From Micromonospora matsumotoense (GTDB lineage Bacteria > Actinomycetota > Actinomycetes > Mycobacteriales > Micromonosporaceae): 64,000 bases of DNA. This document shows, one piece after another, positions 43,379 through 52,273 of the stretch. The notes beneath the pieces are model-generated. The model searched no databases, was not told the origin of the DNA, and saw nothing but the letters and a program-made list of their open reading frames with translations. The translations under genes and the position numbers were made by a program. The first letter of the stretch is position 1, and each line of letters starts with the position of its first letter. The stretch is from contig NZ_FMCU01000026.1 of the NCBI RefSeq assembly GCF_900091525.1, positions 1-64,000 of the forward strand, read 5' to 3'.

Positions 43379-45595
43379 ATGGGCAGCGTCCAGATCGTCA
43401 CCACGGTCCTCGCCGCCGCCATCACCGCGGTGGCGGTGTGGCTCGCGGTGCGTGCGGTGCGGAAGATGGTGGCCGTCATCCGGCTGGGGCAGCCCGCGCC
43501 GGAGCGGTTCACCGACAAGGGCACCCGGGCGAAGACCATGCTGGTCGAGACGGCCGGCCACACCCGGATGCTCAAGTGGGGCGTGGTGGGTGCCGCGCAC
43601 TGGTTCGTGATGGTCGGCTTCATCGTGCTGTCGCTGCTCGTGCTGGAGGCGTACTTCGAGGTCGTCTCGCCGACCGGCGGGCTGCCGCTGATCGGCGGCC
43701 TCGCCGGGTACGGTCTGGTCACCGAGGTGATCGCGGTGCTCGGTACGGTCGGCATCCTGGTGCTGATCGCGATCCGGGTCCGCAACCGGCCGACCCGTCC
43801 GGGTGGGCGGTCCCGGTTCACCGGCTCCACCATGTGGCAGGGCTACTTCGTCGAGGCCGTCGTCCTCGCCGTGCTGATCATGGGGTTCGTGATCCGGGGC
43901 TTCAAGGTCGCCACCGACCACTTCGAGTACCCGCTCTGGGCCACCCCGGTCAGCCACGCCGTCGGCGCGCTGCTGCCCGCCTGGCCGGCCGGCGTGAGCA
44001 TCGCCGCCCTCATCAAGATCATTATCTCGATGACCTGGCTGATCGTCATCGCGCTGAACGTGACGATGGGCGTCGCCTGGCACCGCTTCCTGGCGTTCTT
44101 CAACATCTTCTTCAAGCGCGAGCCGGCCCGGCCCGCCGGCTCCGGGCTCGGCCCGCTGCGACCGATGACCAGCCAGGGCAAGCCGCTCGACTTCGAGGAG
44201 GCCGACCCGGAGAAGGACCAGTTCGGCGTCGCGCAGGTCGAGCAGTTCTCCTGGAAGGGCCTGCTCGACTTCAGCACCTGCACCGAGTGCGGTCGCTGCC
44301 AGTCGCAGTGCCCGGCCTGGAACACCGGCAAGCCACTGTCGCCCAAGCTGCTCGTGCTCAGCCTCCGCGACCACGCGTACGCCAAGGCGCCGTACCTGCT
44401 GGCCGGGGGTGGCAAGGACCTGACCGGAGAGGAGAAGGCCACCCAGGCGCAGCTCGCCCATCTCGACGTGCTCACCCTCGCCGAGGCCGACCGGCCGCTG
44501 ATCGGCGACGCCGAGGCCGGCGGCGTGATCGACCCGGACGTGCTGTGGTCCTGCACCACCTGCGGGGCCTGCGTCGAGCAGTGCCCGGTCGACATCGAGC
44601 ACGTCGACCACATCGTCGACATGCGTCGCTACCAGGTGCTGATCGAGTCGAGCTTCCCCTCCGAGGCCGGCGTGATGCTGCGCAACCTGGAGAACAAGGG
44701 CAACCCGTGGGGCGCGCCGCCGAACACCCGCGAGGACTGGACCAAGGGGCTGAGCTTCGAGGTGCCCCGGGTCGGCGAGGTCGACGACTTCGAGTACCTG
44801 TTCTGGGTCGGCTGCGCCGGTGCGTTCGAGGACCGGGCCAAGAAGACCACCCGGGCGGTCGCCACCCTGCTGCACGAGGCGGGCGTCTCCTTCGCCATCC
44901 TCGGCGAGGGCGAGACCTGCTCCGGTGACCCGGCCCGGCGGATCGGCAACGAGTTCGTCTTCCAGATGCTCGCCCAGCAGAACGTCGAGACCCTGAACGA
45001 GGCGTTCGAGGGCCGGGAGAAGGCCAAGCGCAAGATCGTCGCCACCTGCCCGCACTGCTTCAACACCCTCGGCAACGAGTACGGCCAGCTCGGCGGGGAG
45101 TTCGAGGTGGTCCACCACACCCAGCTCCTGGCCCACCTGGTCAGCACCGGCAGGCTCACCCCGGTGCAGCCGGTCGACGGCGGGGTCACCTACCACGACC
45201 CCTGCTACCTGGGCCGGCACAACCGGGTCTTCGCTCCGCCACGGGAGGTGCTCGGCAGCGCCATCAACGGCGGCGGCAACGCGGACAGCGGGCTCATCGA
45301 GATGCCGCGCAACAGCGAGCGCTCCTTCTGCTGCGGTGCCGGCGGCGCCCGGATGTGGATGGAGGAGAAGATCGGCAAGCGGATCAACGTGGACCGGGTC
45401 GAGGAGGCCATGTCCACCGGGGCCCGGACGGTCGCCGTCGGCTGCCCGTTCTGCTCGACGATGCTCAACGACGGGGTCAACGGCAAGGGGGCCGGCGAGC
45501 AGGTCGAGGTGGTCGACGTGGCCAGCGTGCTGCTCCGCTCGGTCAAGCCGGACGCCGCACCCGGTGAGAAGGAGACCGCGCCGGCCGCCGGCTGA
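43379..45595 (+). CDS. etfD: EtfD-like membrane Fe-S oxidoreductase
   Basis: A 738-residue protein. The N-terminal domain has about six helices of a NarI/cytochrome b-like fold (residues about 5-260). A cytoplasmic 4Fe-4S ferredoxin pair follows (CTECGRCQSQCP and CTTCGACVEQCPVD). Two CCG domains of HdrD/GlpC type end the chain (CPHCFNTLGNEYG, HDPCYLGRHN, CCGAGGARMWME, GCPFCSTML). It corresponds to M. tuberculosis Rv0338c (EtfD), which re-oxidises electron-transfer flavoprotein during beta-oxidation. GGGAGG precedes the ATG. The 43093-43378 region carries the operator above. Confidence 0.92.
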   Translation: MGSVQIVTTVLAAAITAVAVWLAVRAVRKMVAVIRLGQPAPERFTDKGTRAKTMLVETAGHTRMLKWGVVGAAHWFVMVGFIVLSLLVLEAYFEVVSPTGGLPLIGGLAGYGLVTEVIAVLGTVGILVLIAIRVRNRPTRPGGRSRFTGSTMWQGYFVEAVVLAVLIMGFVIRGFKVATDHFEYPLWATPVSHAVGALLPAWPAGVSIAALIKIIISMTWLIVIALNVTMGVAWHRFLAFFNIFFKREPARPAGSGLGPLRPMTSQGKPLDFEEADPEKDQFGVAQVEQFSWKGLLDFSTCTECGRCQSQCPAWNTGKPLSPKLLVLSLRDHAYAKAPYLLAGGGKDLTGEEKATQAQLAHLDVLTLAEADRPLIGDAEAGGVIDPDVLWSCTTCGACVEQCPVDIEHVDHIVDMRRYQVLIESSFPSEAGVMLRNLENKGNPWGAPPNTREDWTKGLSFEVPRVGEVDDFEYLFWVGCAGAFEDRAKKTTRAVATLLHEAGVSFAILGEGETCSGDPARRIGNEFVFQMLAQQNVETLNEAFEGREKAKRKIVATCPHCFNTLGNEYGQLGGEFEVVHHTQLLAHLVSTGRLTPVQPVDGGVTYHDPCYLGRHNRVFAPPREVLGSAINGGGNADSGLIEMPRNSERSFCCGAGGARMWMEEKIGKRINVDRVEEAMSTGARTVAVGCPFCSTMLNDGVNGKGAGEQVEVVDVASVLLRSVKPDAAPGEKETAPAAG

Positions 45596-45624
45596 GGCCG
45601 TACCGCTGCCGTGGACGGACGCAC

Positions 45625-45659
45625 GACGGCGGCGGCACCCACCCGGTGCCGCCGCCGTC
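45625..45659. terminator. Bidirectional terminator hairpin
   Basis: A perfect 15-bp stem, GACGGCGGCGGCACC at 45625-45639 and its complement at 45645-45659, lies between the convergent etfD-like and GPP34 genes. Confidence 0.85.
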
Positions 45660-45666
45660 GCGGTCG

Positions 45667-46344
45667 TCAGGACGTCGTGGTGATGATGGCGGCCGTGGTG
45701 GCCACCGTGGTGGCCACCATGACCGCGGCCTGGGTCTCCTCGATCGCCTTCTTCGTCGCCGCGGACGCCCAGTCCCCGGCGGCGATCTCCGTGGCGCGGG
45801 TCTTGAGCCGCTCCTTCGGCAGTTCCCGGAAGAGTTTGCGGTCCAGCCCGACCGCCCGGGTCAGGCCGAGCAACGCGGCCGTCCGGGCCTCCACCGGGCC
45901 GTCGGAGAGCAGCGCGTCGACCATCCGCTGCCGGGCCGCCGTCTCCGCCACCGGCTCCGCGCCGGTCGGCGACGGATAGCGGGTACGCGGGAACACCAGC
46001 AGCACCCGGTCGGACTCCCGGCGCAGCACCCCCTCGTCGACCAGACCCGACAGCACGCGATCGGGCAGCCCCTTGGCCAGCCGGCCGATCCAGTCCTTCG
46101 GCCGGCGACGCTTGTCGTCGGCGGTCACCTCGGCGAGGGCGTCGTCGAGCACCCGGCGGCCGGTCGGAGTCGGGTCGGTCACCACCAGCCGGTCGTCGAC
46201 CACCTCGACCCGGCTGGCGAGGGCCAGCTCCAGCAACACCGCCCCGGCCAGCCCGTAGTCGAGGTTCGGTCGGCCGAGCCGGTTCACCCCGGTGTCGTCG
46301 TAGGCGAGCAGGACCAGTTCGTCGGCGAGGGTAAGCGGTGCCAT
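45667..46344 (-). CDS. GPP34 (GOLPH3-like) family protein
   Basis: A 225-residue protein of the GPP34/GOLPH3 fold, which binds phosphoinositides in eukaryotes. The bacterial role is unknown and these proteins are abundant in actinomycetes. Signatures are LADELVLLAYDDTG at the start, YGLAGAVLLELALASRVEVV, and the C-terminal LLGLTRAVGLDRKLFRELPK followed by an Ala/Thr-rich hydrophobic tail. ATG start at 46344. It is divergent from the CNNM pair with a 68-nt gap. Confidence 0.9.
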   Translation of the reverse strand: MAPLTLADELVLLAYDDTGVNRLGRPNLDYGLAGAVLLELALASRVEVVDDRLVVTDPTPTGRRVLDDALAEVTADDKRRRPKDWIGRLAKGLPDRVLSGLVDEGVLRRESDRVLLVFPRTRYPSPTGAEPVAETAARQRMVDALLSDGPVEARTAALLGLTRAVGLDRKLFRELPKERLKTRATEIAAGDWASAATKKAIEETQAAVMVATTVATTAAIITTTS

Positions 46345-46412
46345 GTCGTCCACGCTAACCCCGCGGCGCGAACCCTGGCGGGTAGGCGAACCTGACGGCG
46401 AATCCGGTAACT

Positions 46413-47798
46413 GTGAGCCACGCCCCGGTGACCGCCGGGGGCGGATCTGAAACAATCACGCCCATCGACTCACTGCTGCTCGGCACGTTGTTGCCCCTGG
46501 TCGGCTTCGTGCTGCTGACCGCCGGCAACGCGTTCTTCGTCGCGGCCGAGTTCGCCCTGGTCACCGTGGACCGGGCGGAGATCGACCGGCGGGCCGAGGC
46601 CGGCGACGCCACCGCCGCCACGGTCCGCCGGGCGCTGCGCGAACTCTCCTTCCAGCTCTCCGGGGCGCAGCTCGGCATCACCCTCACCGCGCTGCTCACC
46701 GGTTACCTGGCCGAGCCCGCCCTCGCCCGGCTGTTCCACCCGCTGCTGGCCCCGCTGGGCGGCGTGGACCGGTTCAGCCCGCTGCTCGCCCTGGCGCTGG
46801 CCACCCTGCTCTCGATGCTCTTCGGCGAACTGGTGCCCAAGAACCTGGCGCTGGCCCGACCGATGCCGGCGGCGCTGGCCACCGCCGGGCCGATGCGGGC
46901 CTTCTCCCGGACCTTCGGCTGGCTGATCAGGGGGCTGAACAACTCGGCCAACCGGCTGGTCCGCCAGCTCGGGGTGGAGCCCCAGGAGGAGCTGGCCAGC
47001 GCCCGCTCCCCGGAGGAGCTGGGCCTGCTGGCGGCCATCTCGGCCCGGGCCGGCGCGCTGCCGCCGGACACCGCCATGCTGCTGCGGCGCACCATCCGCT
47101 TCGGTGACAAGCGGGCCGCCGAGGCGATGACCCCCCGGGTGGACGTGATCGCGCTGCGGGCCACCGCCACCGTCGCCGAACTGCTGGACCTGTCCCGCCG
47201 GACCGGCCGGACCCGGTTCCCCGTCTTTGAGGAGACTCTCGACCTGGTCACCGGGGTCGCGGCCGTACCCGACGCGCTCGGTGTGCCGCTGGCCGCGCGG
47301 GCCGGCACCACCGTCGCCTCGGTCGCCCGCGAGCCCGTGTACGTCCCGGAGAGCCTCGATCTCGACGGCGTGCTGGCGGCGCTGAAGGCCGCCGGGTCCG
47401 ACCTGGCGATCGTGGTCGACGAGTACGGGGGCACCGACGGGGTGGTGACCGTCGAGGACCTGGTCGAGGAGCTGGTCGGGGAGATCGCCGACGAGTTCGA
47501 CCCGGCCACCGTGGACGACGCCCACGACACCGGACTGACCGTCCCGGGTGGGGAACGGACCGTTCTGGTCGACGGGGTGCTACGGGAGGACGAACTGTTC
47601 GAACAGACCGGCTTCCGGCTCCCCGAGGGCCCGTACGAGACGCTGGCGGGGTTTCTGATGGCCCGGCTGGGGCACATCCCGCTGCCCGGCGAGACGACCG
47701 GGGCCGACGGTTACGAGTTCACCGTCGTCGAGGTGGAGCGGCATCGGATCGAGCAGGTCCGGGTGGTCCGTCCCGAGGAGCCGCACGTCGATGACTGA
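46413..47798 (+). CDS. CNNM/CBS-domain transporter-like protein (HlyC/CorC type)
   Basis: A 461-residue membrane protein. The DUF21/CNNM domain with about four helices spans residues 20-200 (NAFFVAAEFALVTVDRAEI, LSGAQLGITLTALLTGYL, GELVPKNLALARP). A tandem CBS pair spans about 215-345. A CorC/HlyC domain ends it (DGVLREDELFEQTGF, LAGFLMARLGHIPLPGE). Relatives export Mg2+ or Co2+. The GTG start at 46413 has no clear ribosome site and the true start may be some codons later. The next gene overlaps by 8 nt, suggesting the two form a heteromer. Confidence 0.9.
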   Translation: MSHAPVTAGGGSETITPIDSLLLGTLLPLVGFVLLTAGNAFFVAAEFALVTVDRAEIDRRAEAGDATAATVRRALRELSFQLSGAQLGITLTALLTGYLAEPALARLFHPLLAPLGGVDRFSPLLALALATLLSMLFGELVPKNLALARPMPAALATAGPMRAFSRTFGWLIRGLNNSANRLVRQLGVEPQEELASARSPEELGLLAAISARAGALPPDTAMLLRRTIRFGDKRAAEAMTPRVDVIALRATATVAELLDLSRRTGRTRFPVFEETLDLVTGVAAVPDALGVPLAARAGTTVASVAREPVYVPESLDLDGVLAALKAAGSDLAIVVDEYGGTDGVVTVEDLVEELVGEIADEFDPATVDDAHDTGLTVPGGERTVLVDGVLREDELFEQTGFRLPEGPYETLAGFLMARLGHIPLPGETTGADGYEFTVVEVERHRIEQVRVVRPEEPHVDD

Positions 47799-48795
47799 GC
47801 TGCTGGTGGCGGTGGTGCTGCTGCTCGGCAACGCGTTCTTCGTGGGCAGCGAGTTCGCGTTGATCGCGTCCCGGCACACGGTGGTGGAGCCGTTGGCCGC
47901 GACCTCGAAGCGGGCCCGGTGGGCGTTGTCGGCGATGAACCAGATTCCGCTGATGATCGCCGGGGCGCAGTTGGGCATCACCGTCTGCTCGCTCGGGCTG
48001 GGCGCGATCGCCGAGCCGGCCCTGGCCCACCTGCTGGAGCCGGTGTTCCACGCGGTGCTGCTGCCGGCGGGCGCGGTGCACCCGGTCGCCTTCCTGATCG
48101 CCCTGGGCGTGGTGGTCTTCCTGCACACGGTGGTCGGCGAGATGGTGCCGAAGAACATCACCCTGGCCGGCCCGGAACCGTCGGCGCTCTGGCTGGGGCC
48201 GGCGATGCTGGCGTTCTGCCTGGCCACCAAACCGCTGCTGCTGGCGATGAAGTGGGCGGCCCGGCAGGTGCTGCGACTGTGGGCGGTGGAGGCCGCCGAC
48301 GCGGTGAAGACGGTCTTCACCGCCGAGGAGCTGGCCGGGCTGGTGGCCCAGGCCCGCACCGAGGGGCTGCTCGACGCCGAGGAGCACGCCCGGATCACCG
48401 GGGCGTTGGCGTTGCACGACCGGACGGCGGCGGACGCGCTGCAACCCTGGTCCACGGTGACCACGGTGGCCGAGGACGTCTCACCGGCCTCACTGGAGGT
48501 GCTGGCGACCACCACCGGCCGGTCCCGCTTCCCGGTGGTGCAGCGCTCCACCCGGCGGGTGTTGGGCTTCGTGCACGTCAAGGACGTCCTCGGGTACGCC
48601 GGAGCGTCCCGCCGGGCGCCGGTGCCGGCCGAGGTCTACCGGCCGCTGGCGGTGGTGCCGCCGGACCGTACGCTGGCCGATCTGCTGCTGGCGATGCGGC
48701 GCGAGCGGCGGCACATGGTGCTGGTGAGCGACGGTCGCCGCCCCCTGGGTGTGGTCACCCTCGACGATGTATTGACTGCGATCGTTGGAAATTGA
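47791..48795 (+). CDS. Second CNNM/CBS-domain transporter-like protein
   Basis: A 334-residue paralogue of the preceding protein. It contains the CNNM membrane domain (GNAFFVGSEFALIASRHTV, IAGAQLGITVCSLGLGAIAE, VVGEMVPKNITLAGPEP) and a CBS pair (about residues 210-330, ending RRPLGVVTLDDVLTAIVG). It lacks the C-terminal CorC_HlyC domain. Tandem long-plus-short CNNM pairs are usual in actinobacteria. ATG start inside the upstream gene. Confidence 0.9.
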   Translation: MTELLVAVVLLLGNAFFVGSEFALIASRHTVVEPLAATSKRARWALSAMNQIPLMIAGAQLGITVCSLGLGAIAEPALAHLLEPVFHAVLLPAGAVHPVAFLIALGVVVFLHTVVGEMVPKNITLAGPEPSALWLGPAMLAFCLATKPLLLAMKWAARQVLRLWAVEAADAVKTVFTAEELAGLVAQARTEGLLDAEEHARITGALALHDRTAADALQPWSTVTTVAEDVSPASLEVLATTTGRSRFPVVQRSTRRVLGFVHVKDVLGYAGASRRAPVPAEVYRPLAVVPPDRTLADLLLAMRRERRHMVLVSDGRRPLGVVTLDDVLTAIVGN

Positions 48796-48796
48796 G

Positions 48797-48815
48797 TGCA
48801 CACCCTTTGTGTGCA
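48797..48815. terminator. Hairpin after the CNNM pair
   Basis: TGCACAC at 48797-48803 pairs with GTGTGCA at 48809-48815, loop CCTTT. The leader that follows (48816-48963) is less GC-rich and holds the promoter of the first NlpC/P60 gene. Confidence 0.5.
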
Positions 48816-48963
48816 AGCGATTGCACTGATGTGATGGTGTGCCCACCCGCCTTGATTCCATACCGTGACTGCCCCTAATGTTGCACCGGCCGCTGTGGGT
48901 CGTCTGCCTCCTGCTTCCCCTTAGCGAGGCGCCCGGCGGTCGGTGGCAAAGGAGTCGACGCCG

Positions 48964-49974
48964 GTGGCAACCATGCCCCCTCAACGTCACGTCCAGGGCC
49001 GGTCGCCCGCCCGGCCGGCAGTCCTTCGGCGGGTCGCCCGCCGCCTGCTCGTCGTGGTCGCGGCGGTCGCCGTGGGCGCCGGGATGCTCGCCGTGCCGGC
49101 GCATGCCGCGCCGTCGCCCGAGGAGATCGAGGCGGCGCTCGACAAGCAGTGGGAGCAGCTCGAACCGACCATCGAGAGCTACAACAAGGTCCGGGCGCAG
49201 CTGAAGGTCAACCGCAAGAAGTCGGTCGAACTTCAGAAGAAGATCGAGCCGCTGGCCCTGCAGAGCGAACTGGCCCTGGGCCGGGTGGGCGACCTCGCCT
49301 CGCGCTACTACAAGTCCGGGCCGTCGCAGGAGTTGAGCGCGCTGCTCACCACCAGCCGGCCGGGTACCCTCGCCGCGCAGCTGACCATTCTGGACCGGCT
49401 CGCCGCCGAGCAGCGCAGAGAGGTCGAGGCGGTGCTCGTGGTGCGCCGCAAGTACGACGCCGAGAAGCAGAAGCTCGACACCCTGATCGCCGCCGAGGTG
49501 CAGCAGGAGAAGGATCTCGCGGCCAAGAAGACCAAGATCAACGCCGAGATCAAGCGGCTCCAGGCGTCGATGCCGAAGACCACCGTCAAGGTGAACGGCT
49601 GCCCCACGATCAACGGGGTGCTCAGCTCCGCCGCCCGTACCGCGATCCAGGTGGCCTGCCAGCAGGTCGGTGACCCGTACGTCTGGGGTGCCACCGGGCC
49701 CAACTCGTTCGACTGCTCCGGGCTCACCCAGTTCGCCTACAAGGCGGCCGGGATCTCGCTGACCCACTTCACCGGTGCCCAGTGGAACGAGGGCAAGGCC
49801 ATCCCGCGCTCCGAGGCCCGCCCCGGCGACCTGGTCTTCTTCTTCAGCGACCTGCACCACGTCGGCCTCTACCTGGGCAACGACACGATGGTGCACGCGC
49901 CGCGGACCGGTAAGCCGGTCCAGGTGGCCAGCATCAACAACATGCCGGTGGCCGGCTTCCGCCGACCGGGCTGA
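48964..49974 (+). CDS. NlpC/P60-family peptidoglycan hydrolase (RipA-like) 1
   Basis: A 336-residue secreted D,L-endopeptidase. Signal peptide about residues 22-44 (RRLLVVVAAVAVGAGMLAVP, cut near AHA). A long coiled-coil follows (about 48-205) that probably keeps the enzyme inhibited or engages a partner. The C-terminal NlpC/P60 domain has catalytic Cys251 (NSFDCSGLTQFAYK), His in SDLHHVGLYLG and a polar third residue near MVHAPRTG. GTG start with AAAGGAG nine nt upstream. The leader shows no c-di-AMP riboswitch, unlike the next gene. Confidence 0.92.
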   Translation: MATMPPQRHVQGRSPARPAVLRRVARRLLVVVAAVAVGAGMLAVPAHAAPSPEEIEAALDKQWEQLEPTIESYNKVRAQLKVNRKKSVELQKKIEPLALQSELALGRVGDLASRYYKSGPSQELSALLTTSRPGTLAAQLTILDRLAAEQRREVEAVLVVRRKYDAEKQKLDTLIAAEVQQEKDLAAKKTKINAEIKRLQASMPKTTVKVNGCPTINGVLSSAARTAIQVACQQVGDPYVWGATGPNSFDCSGLTQFAYKAAGISLTHFTGAQWNEGKAIPRSEARPGDLVFFFSDLHHVGLYLGNDTMVHAPRTGKPVQVASINNMPVAGFRRPG

Positions 49975-49987
49975 CCAGCGCAGACGT

Positions 49988-50017
49988 CAACCCCCGGCCC
50001 CGACGGGCCGGGGGTTG
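49988..50017 (+). terminator. Terminator between the two NlpC/P60 genes
   Basis: A perfect 13-bp stem, CAACCCCCGGCCC at 49988-50000 and its complement at 50005-50017, with loop CGAC. It means the second hydrolase gene is transcribed separately. Confidence 0.88.
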
Positions 50018-50137
50018 CGTGTTTCCGGAGCCGGAGTGTGCCGGCCCGGCGGGTTGCGGATCGATAACGACCGTCTCTACTCTGGTCAATCGTCGGTCGG
50101 CACCAGGTCCGCCCCGCCCGGGGTGGCGTCGGCCGGC

Positions 50138-50257
50138 ACCGCCGAGTCGCCTCCGGGCGAGCCGGGGACCCAGGTACGCCGGGGTGAATCCGCAACCACT
50201 GCGGTAGGGCGCTCCCTTCCCGCCCGAACCCGTCAGCTAACCCGGTAGGCGGTCGAG
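50138..50257 (+). ncRNA. Cyclic di-AMP riboswitch (ydaO-yuaA class)
   Basis: The leader contains the ordered conserved blocks of this class: GCCGGGGTGAATCCG at about 50178-50192, GCGGTAGGGCGCTCCCTTCC at about 50201-50220, and CCCGTCAGCTAACCCGGTAG near 50229-50248. The ribosome site AAGGAG of the downstream gene starts at 50262, so ligand binding could gate translation or act through early termination. In actinobacteria this class typically precedes NlpC/P60 and Rpf wall hydrolases, where c-di-AMP lowers expression. Confidence 0.85.
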
Positions 50258-50278
50258 GAAGAAGGAGCCCGGAGCCCG

Positions 50279-51322
50279 GTGGCACACCATGCCCCGCGGC
50301 CACCGTCACGCCGGTCGACCCAGGTCGCCCGCGAGACGGCGGTGCCGCGCCCACGCTGGTCCCGCTTCACCACCACCACCCTCGCCACCCTGGCCGCCGT
50401 GGCGGTCGCCCTGACCGGTGGCGCCACGGCAGCCCACGCCGACCCCTCGGTCGCCGAGATCGAACGACAGATCGACCAGGACTGGAACAAGCTCGAACCG
50501 ATCATCGAGCAGCACAACGCCACCCGGACCGACCTGGCCGCCAAGCGCCGGCAGGCCGACGCGCTGGGCAAGCGGATCGCCCCGCTGCAGCGCCGGGTGG
50601 ACCAGGCGATGAACCAGGTCAGCGGCCTCGCCGTTCAGGCGTACAAGGGCGAGAACATGTCCACCGTCAACGCCCTGCTCGGCAGCCACAACCCGAGCCA
50701 GGTGGTCGAACAGTTGGGGTTGCTGGACCGGTTCGCCAGCCGCCAGCAGCGCGAGGTGCGGGCCGTCGCGGCGCTGCGCGACGAACTCGCCGCGACCAAG
50801 GCGCCGTTGGACGAGATGGTCGCCCAACTGACCCGTACCGAGGCCCAGTTGGCGGCGAAGAAGAAGCAGATCAACACCGAGATCGACCGGTTGCAGAAGC
50901 TGCGGCTCAAGGTCTACGGCAACGGCGGCGGAGGGTCGCTGCGCCCGGCCCCGTGCCCGGCCGGCTACCCCGGTGGTCCGTCCGGCACGGCCGTCAAGTA
51001 CGCCTGCGCCCAGATCGGCAAGCTGTACGTGTGGGGCGCGGCCGGCCCGAACAACTTCGACTGCTCCGGGCTGACCATGGCCGCCTGGTCGAAGGCCGGG
51101 GTGTCGCTACCGCACAACGCCCGGCAGCAGCGCCAGGTCACCGACCGGGTGAGCCGGGCCGACCTGCGCCCCGGCGACCTGGTCTTCTACTACTCCGACC
51201 TGCACCACGTCGGGATGTACGTCGGGGACGGCTGGGTCGTGCACGCCTCCCAGTCCGGTCAGCCGATCACGATGAAGCGGGTCGACGACGGGCCGGTCAA
51301 CAGCTACGGCCGACCCGGCTGA
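50279..51322 (+). CDS. NlpC/P60-family peptidoglycan hydrolase 2
   Basis: A 347-residue paralogue of the preceding hydrolase with the same layout: signal peptide (about residues 34-58, LATLAAVAVALTGGATAAHA), coiled-coil (about 60-205), a short Gly linker, and an NlpC/P60 domain with Cys262 (NNFDCSGLTMAAWS) and SDLHHVGMYVG. The C-terminal 85 residues after the catalytic Cys are the same length in both proteins. GTG start. Expression is probably tied to c-di-AMP through the leader riboswitch. Confidence 0.93.
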   Translation: MAHHAPRPPSRRSTQVARETAVPRPRWSRFTTTTLATLAAVAVALTGGATAAHADPSVAEIERQIDQDWNKLEPIIEQHNATRTDLAAKRRQADALGKRIAPLQRRVDQAMNQVSGLAVQAYKGENMSTVNALLGSHNPSQVVEQLGLLDRFASRQQREVRAVAALRDELAATKAPLDEMVAQLTRTEAQLAAKKKQINTEIDRLQKLRLKVYGNGGGGSLRPAPCPAGYPGGPSGTAVKYACAQIGKLYVWGAAGPNNFDCSGLTMAAWSKAGVSLPHNARQQRQVTDRVSRADLRPGDLVFYYSDLHHVGMYVGDGWVVHASQSGQPITMKRVDDGPVNSYGRPG

Positions 51323-51328
51323 CCCGCA

Positions 51329-51359
51329 CGTCCGGGCCTCCTTATCGGGGGTCCGGACG
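51329..51359 (+). terminator. Terminator-like hairpin after NlpC/P60 gene 2
   Basis: CGTCCGG at 51329-51335 pairs with CCGGACG at 51353-51359 around an imperfect inner stem. Confidence 0.6.
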
Positions 51360-51438
51360 CGGTGTTCCTCGCTCCGGTGTGACCGTGCTCCGGCGGCGGC
51401 CCGTCCCTGGGATGCGGCCGCGCCGCCAGGTTTGTGGT

Positions 51439-51457
51439 CCGCACCCTCGGGGTGCGG
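51439..51457 (-). terminator. Terminator-like hairpin after dcd
   Basis: CCGCACCC at 51439-51446 pairs with GGGTGCGG at 51450-51457 with a 3-nt loop, downstream of the dcd stop on the minus strand. Confidence 0.6.
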
Positions 51458-51502
51458 CCCGGCCCGGTCCGGTGGGGTCCGGCCCGGCCCGGTGCGGTGT
51501 GA

Positions 51503-52081
51503 TCAGCGGGTGGGCCAGGTGCGCCAGTTCTGCCAGGAACGGCTCTGGGTCGGCCCGCGCTGGCCCTGGTAGCGCGACCCGTAGACCGCGGAGCCGTAGG
51601 GGTGCTCGGCCGGCGAGGAGAGCCGGAAGATGCAGAGCTGGCCGATCTTCATGCCCGGCCACAGGGTGATCGGCAGGTTGGCCACGTTCGACAGTTCCAA
51701 CGTGACGTGGCCGGAGAAGCCCGGGTCGATGAAGCCGGCGGTCGAGTGGGTGAGCAGACCGAGCCGGCCCAGGCTCGACTTGCCCTCCAACCGGCCGGCG
51801 AGCTGGTCACCGAGCGAGATGACCTCAAGCGTGGAGGCGAGCACGAACTCGCCCGGGTGCAGCACGAACGGCTCACCCCCCGGCACCTCGACCATCGACG
51901 TCAGGTCGTCCTGCTGCACGGCCGGGTCGATGTGGGTGTAGAGGTGGTTGTTGAACACCCGGAACAGCTTGTCGAGACGCACGTCGATGCTGGACGGCTG
52001 CACCAGGCTCGGCTCGAACGGCTCCAGCGCCAGCGCGCCCGCCTTGATCTCGGAGACCAGGTCCCGGTCGGAGAGCAGCAT
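51503..52081 (-). CDS. dcd: dCTP deaminase
   Basis: A 192-residue trimeric dCTP deaminase (possibly also dUTPase, as in actinobacterial bifunctional enzymes), making dUMP/dUTP for thymidylate synthesis. Motifs: MLLSDRDLVSEIKAG at the N-terminus, QPSSIDVRLDKLFRVFNN, LEGKSSLGRLGLLTHSTAGF with the substrate-binding Ser/Arg and the catalytic Glu region IDPGFSGHVTLELSN, and a flexible tail (GSRYQGQRGPTQSR) that closes over the substrate. ATG at 52081. The divergent flavin-binding gene lies 192 nt away. Confidence 0.95.
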   Translation of the reverse strand: MLLSDRDLVSEIKAGALALEPFEPSLVQPSSIDVRLDKLFRVFNNHLYTHIDPAVQQDDLTSMVEVPGGEPFVLHPGEFVLASTLEVISLGDQLAGRLEGKSSLGRLGLLTHSTAGFIDPGFSGHVTLELSNVANLPITLWPGMKIGQLCIFRLSSPAEHPYGSAVYGSRYQGQRGPTQSRSWQNWRTWPTR

Positions 52082-52245
52082 CGGGACACCCTATCGAGCA
52101 CGTCGGCCGGCCCTGCCTACCGGGCCGCCCCACCGGCCTCGCCGGCGCGTCGGCCGCCCCGGCCTACCGGGCCGCCCGCGGGCCGTCGTCGTCGGCGGCT
52201 CCGGGGCGCATGTCGGGCCGTTCCACCTGCGTGTCGGACTGATTT

Positions 52246-52261
52246 TAGAACGCCTGTTCGA
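52246..52261. promoter_or_regulatory. SOS-like (LexA) box
   Basis: TAGAACGCCTGTTCGA differs from the actinobacterial consensus TCGAACnnnnGTTCGA at one position. It overlaps the promoter of the gene at 52274: the -10-like TAGGAT at 52263-52268 follows at once, and the ATG lies about 6 nt after that, implying a leaderless transcript. The dcd start on the other strand is 165 nt away. Confidence 0.6.
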
Positions 52262-52273
52262 TAGGATGACTCC

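Noticed and set aside
48816..48963. c-di-AMP riboswitch before the first NlpC/P60 gene
   Set aside because: The conserved GGGGTGAATCC and CCGTCAGCTAACCC blocks found in the second leader are missing here.
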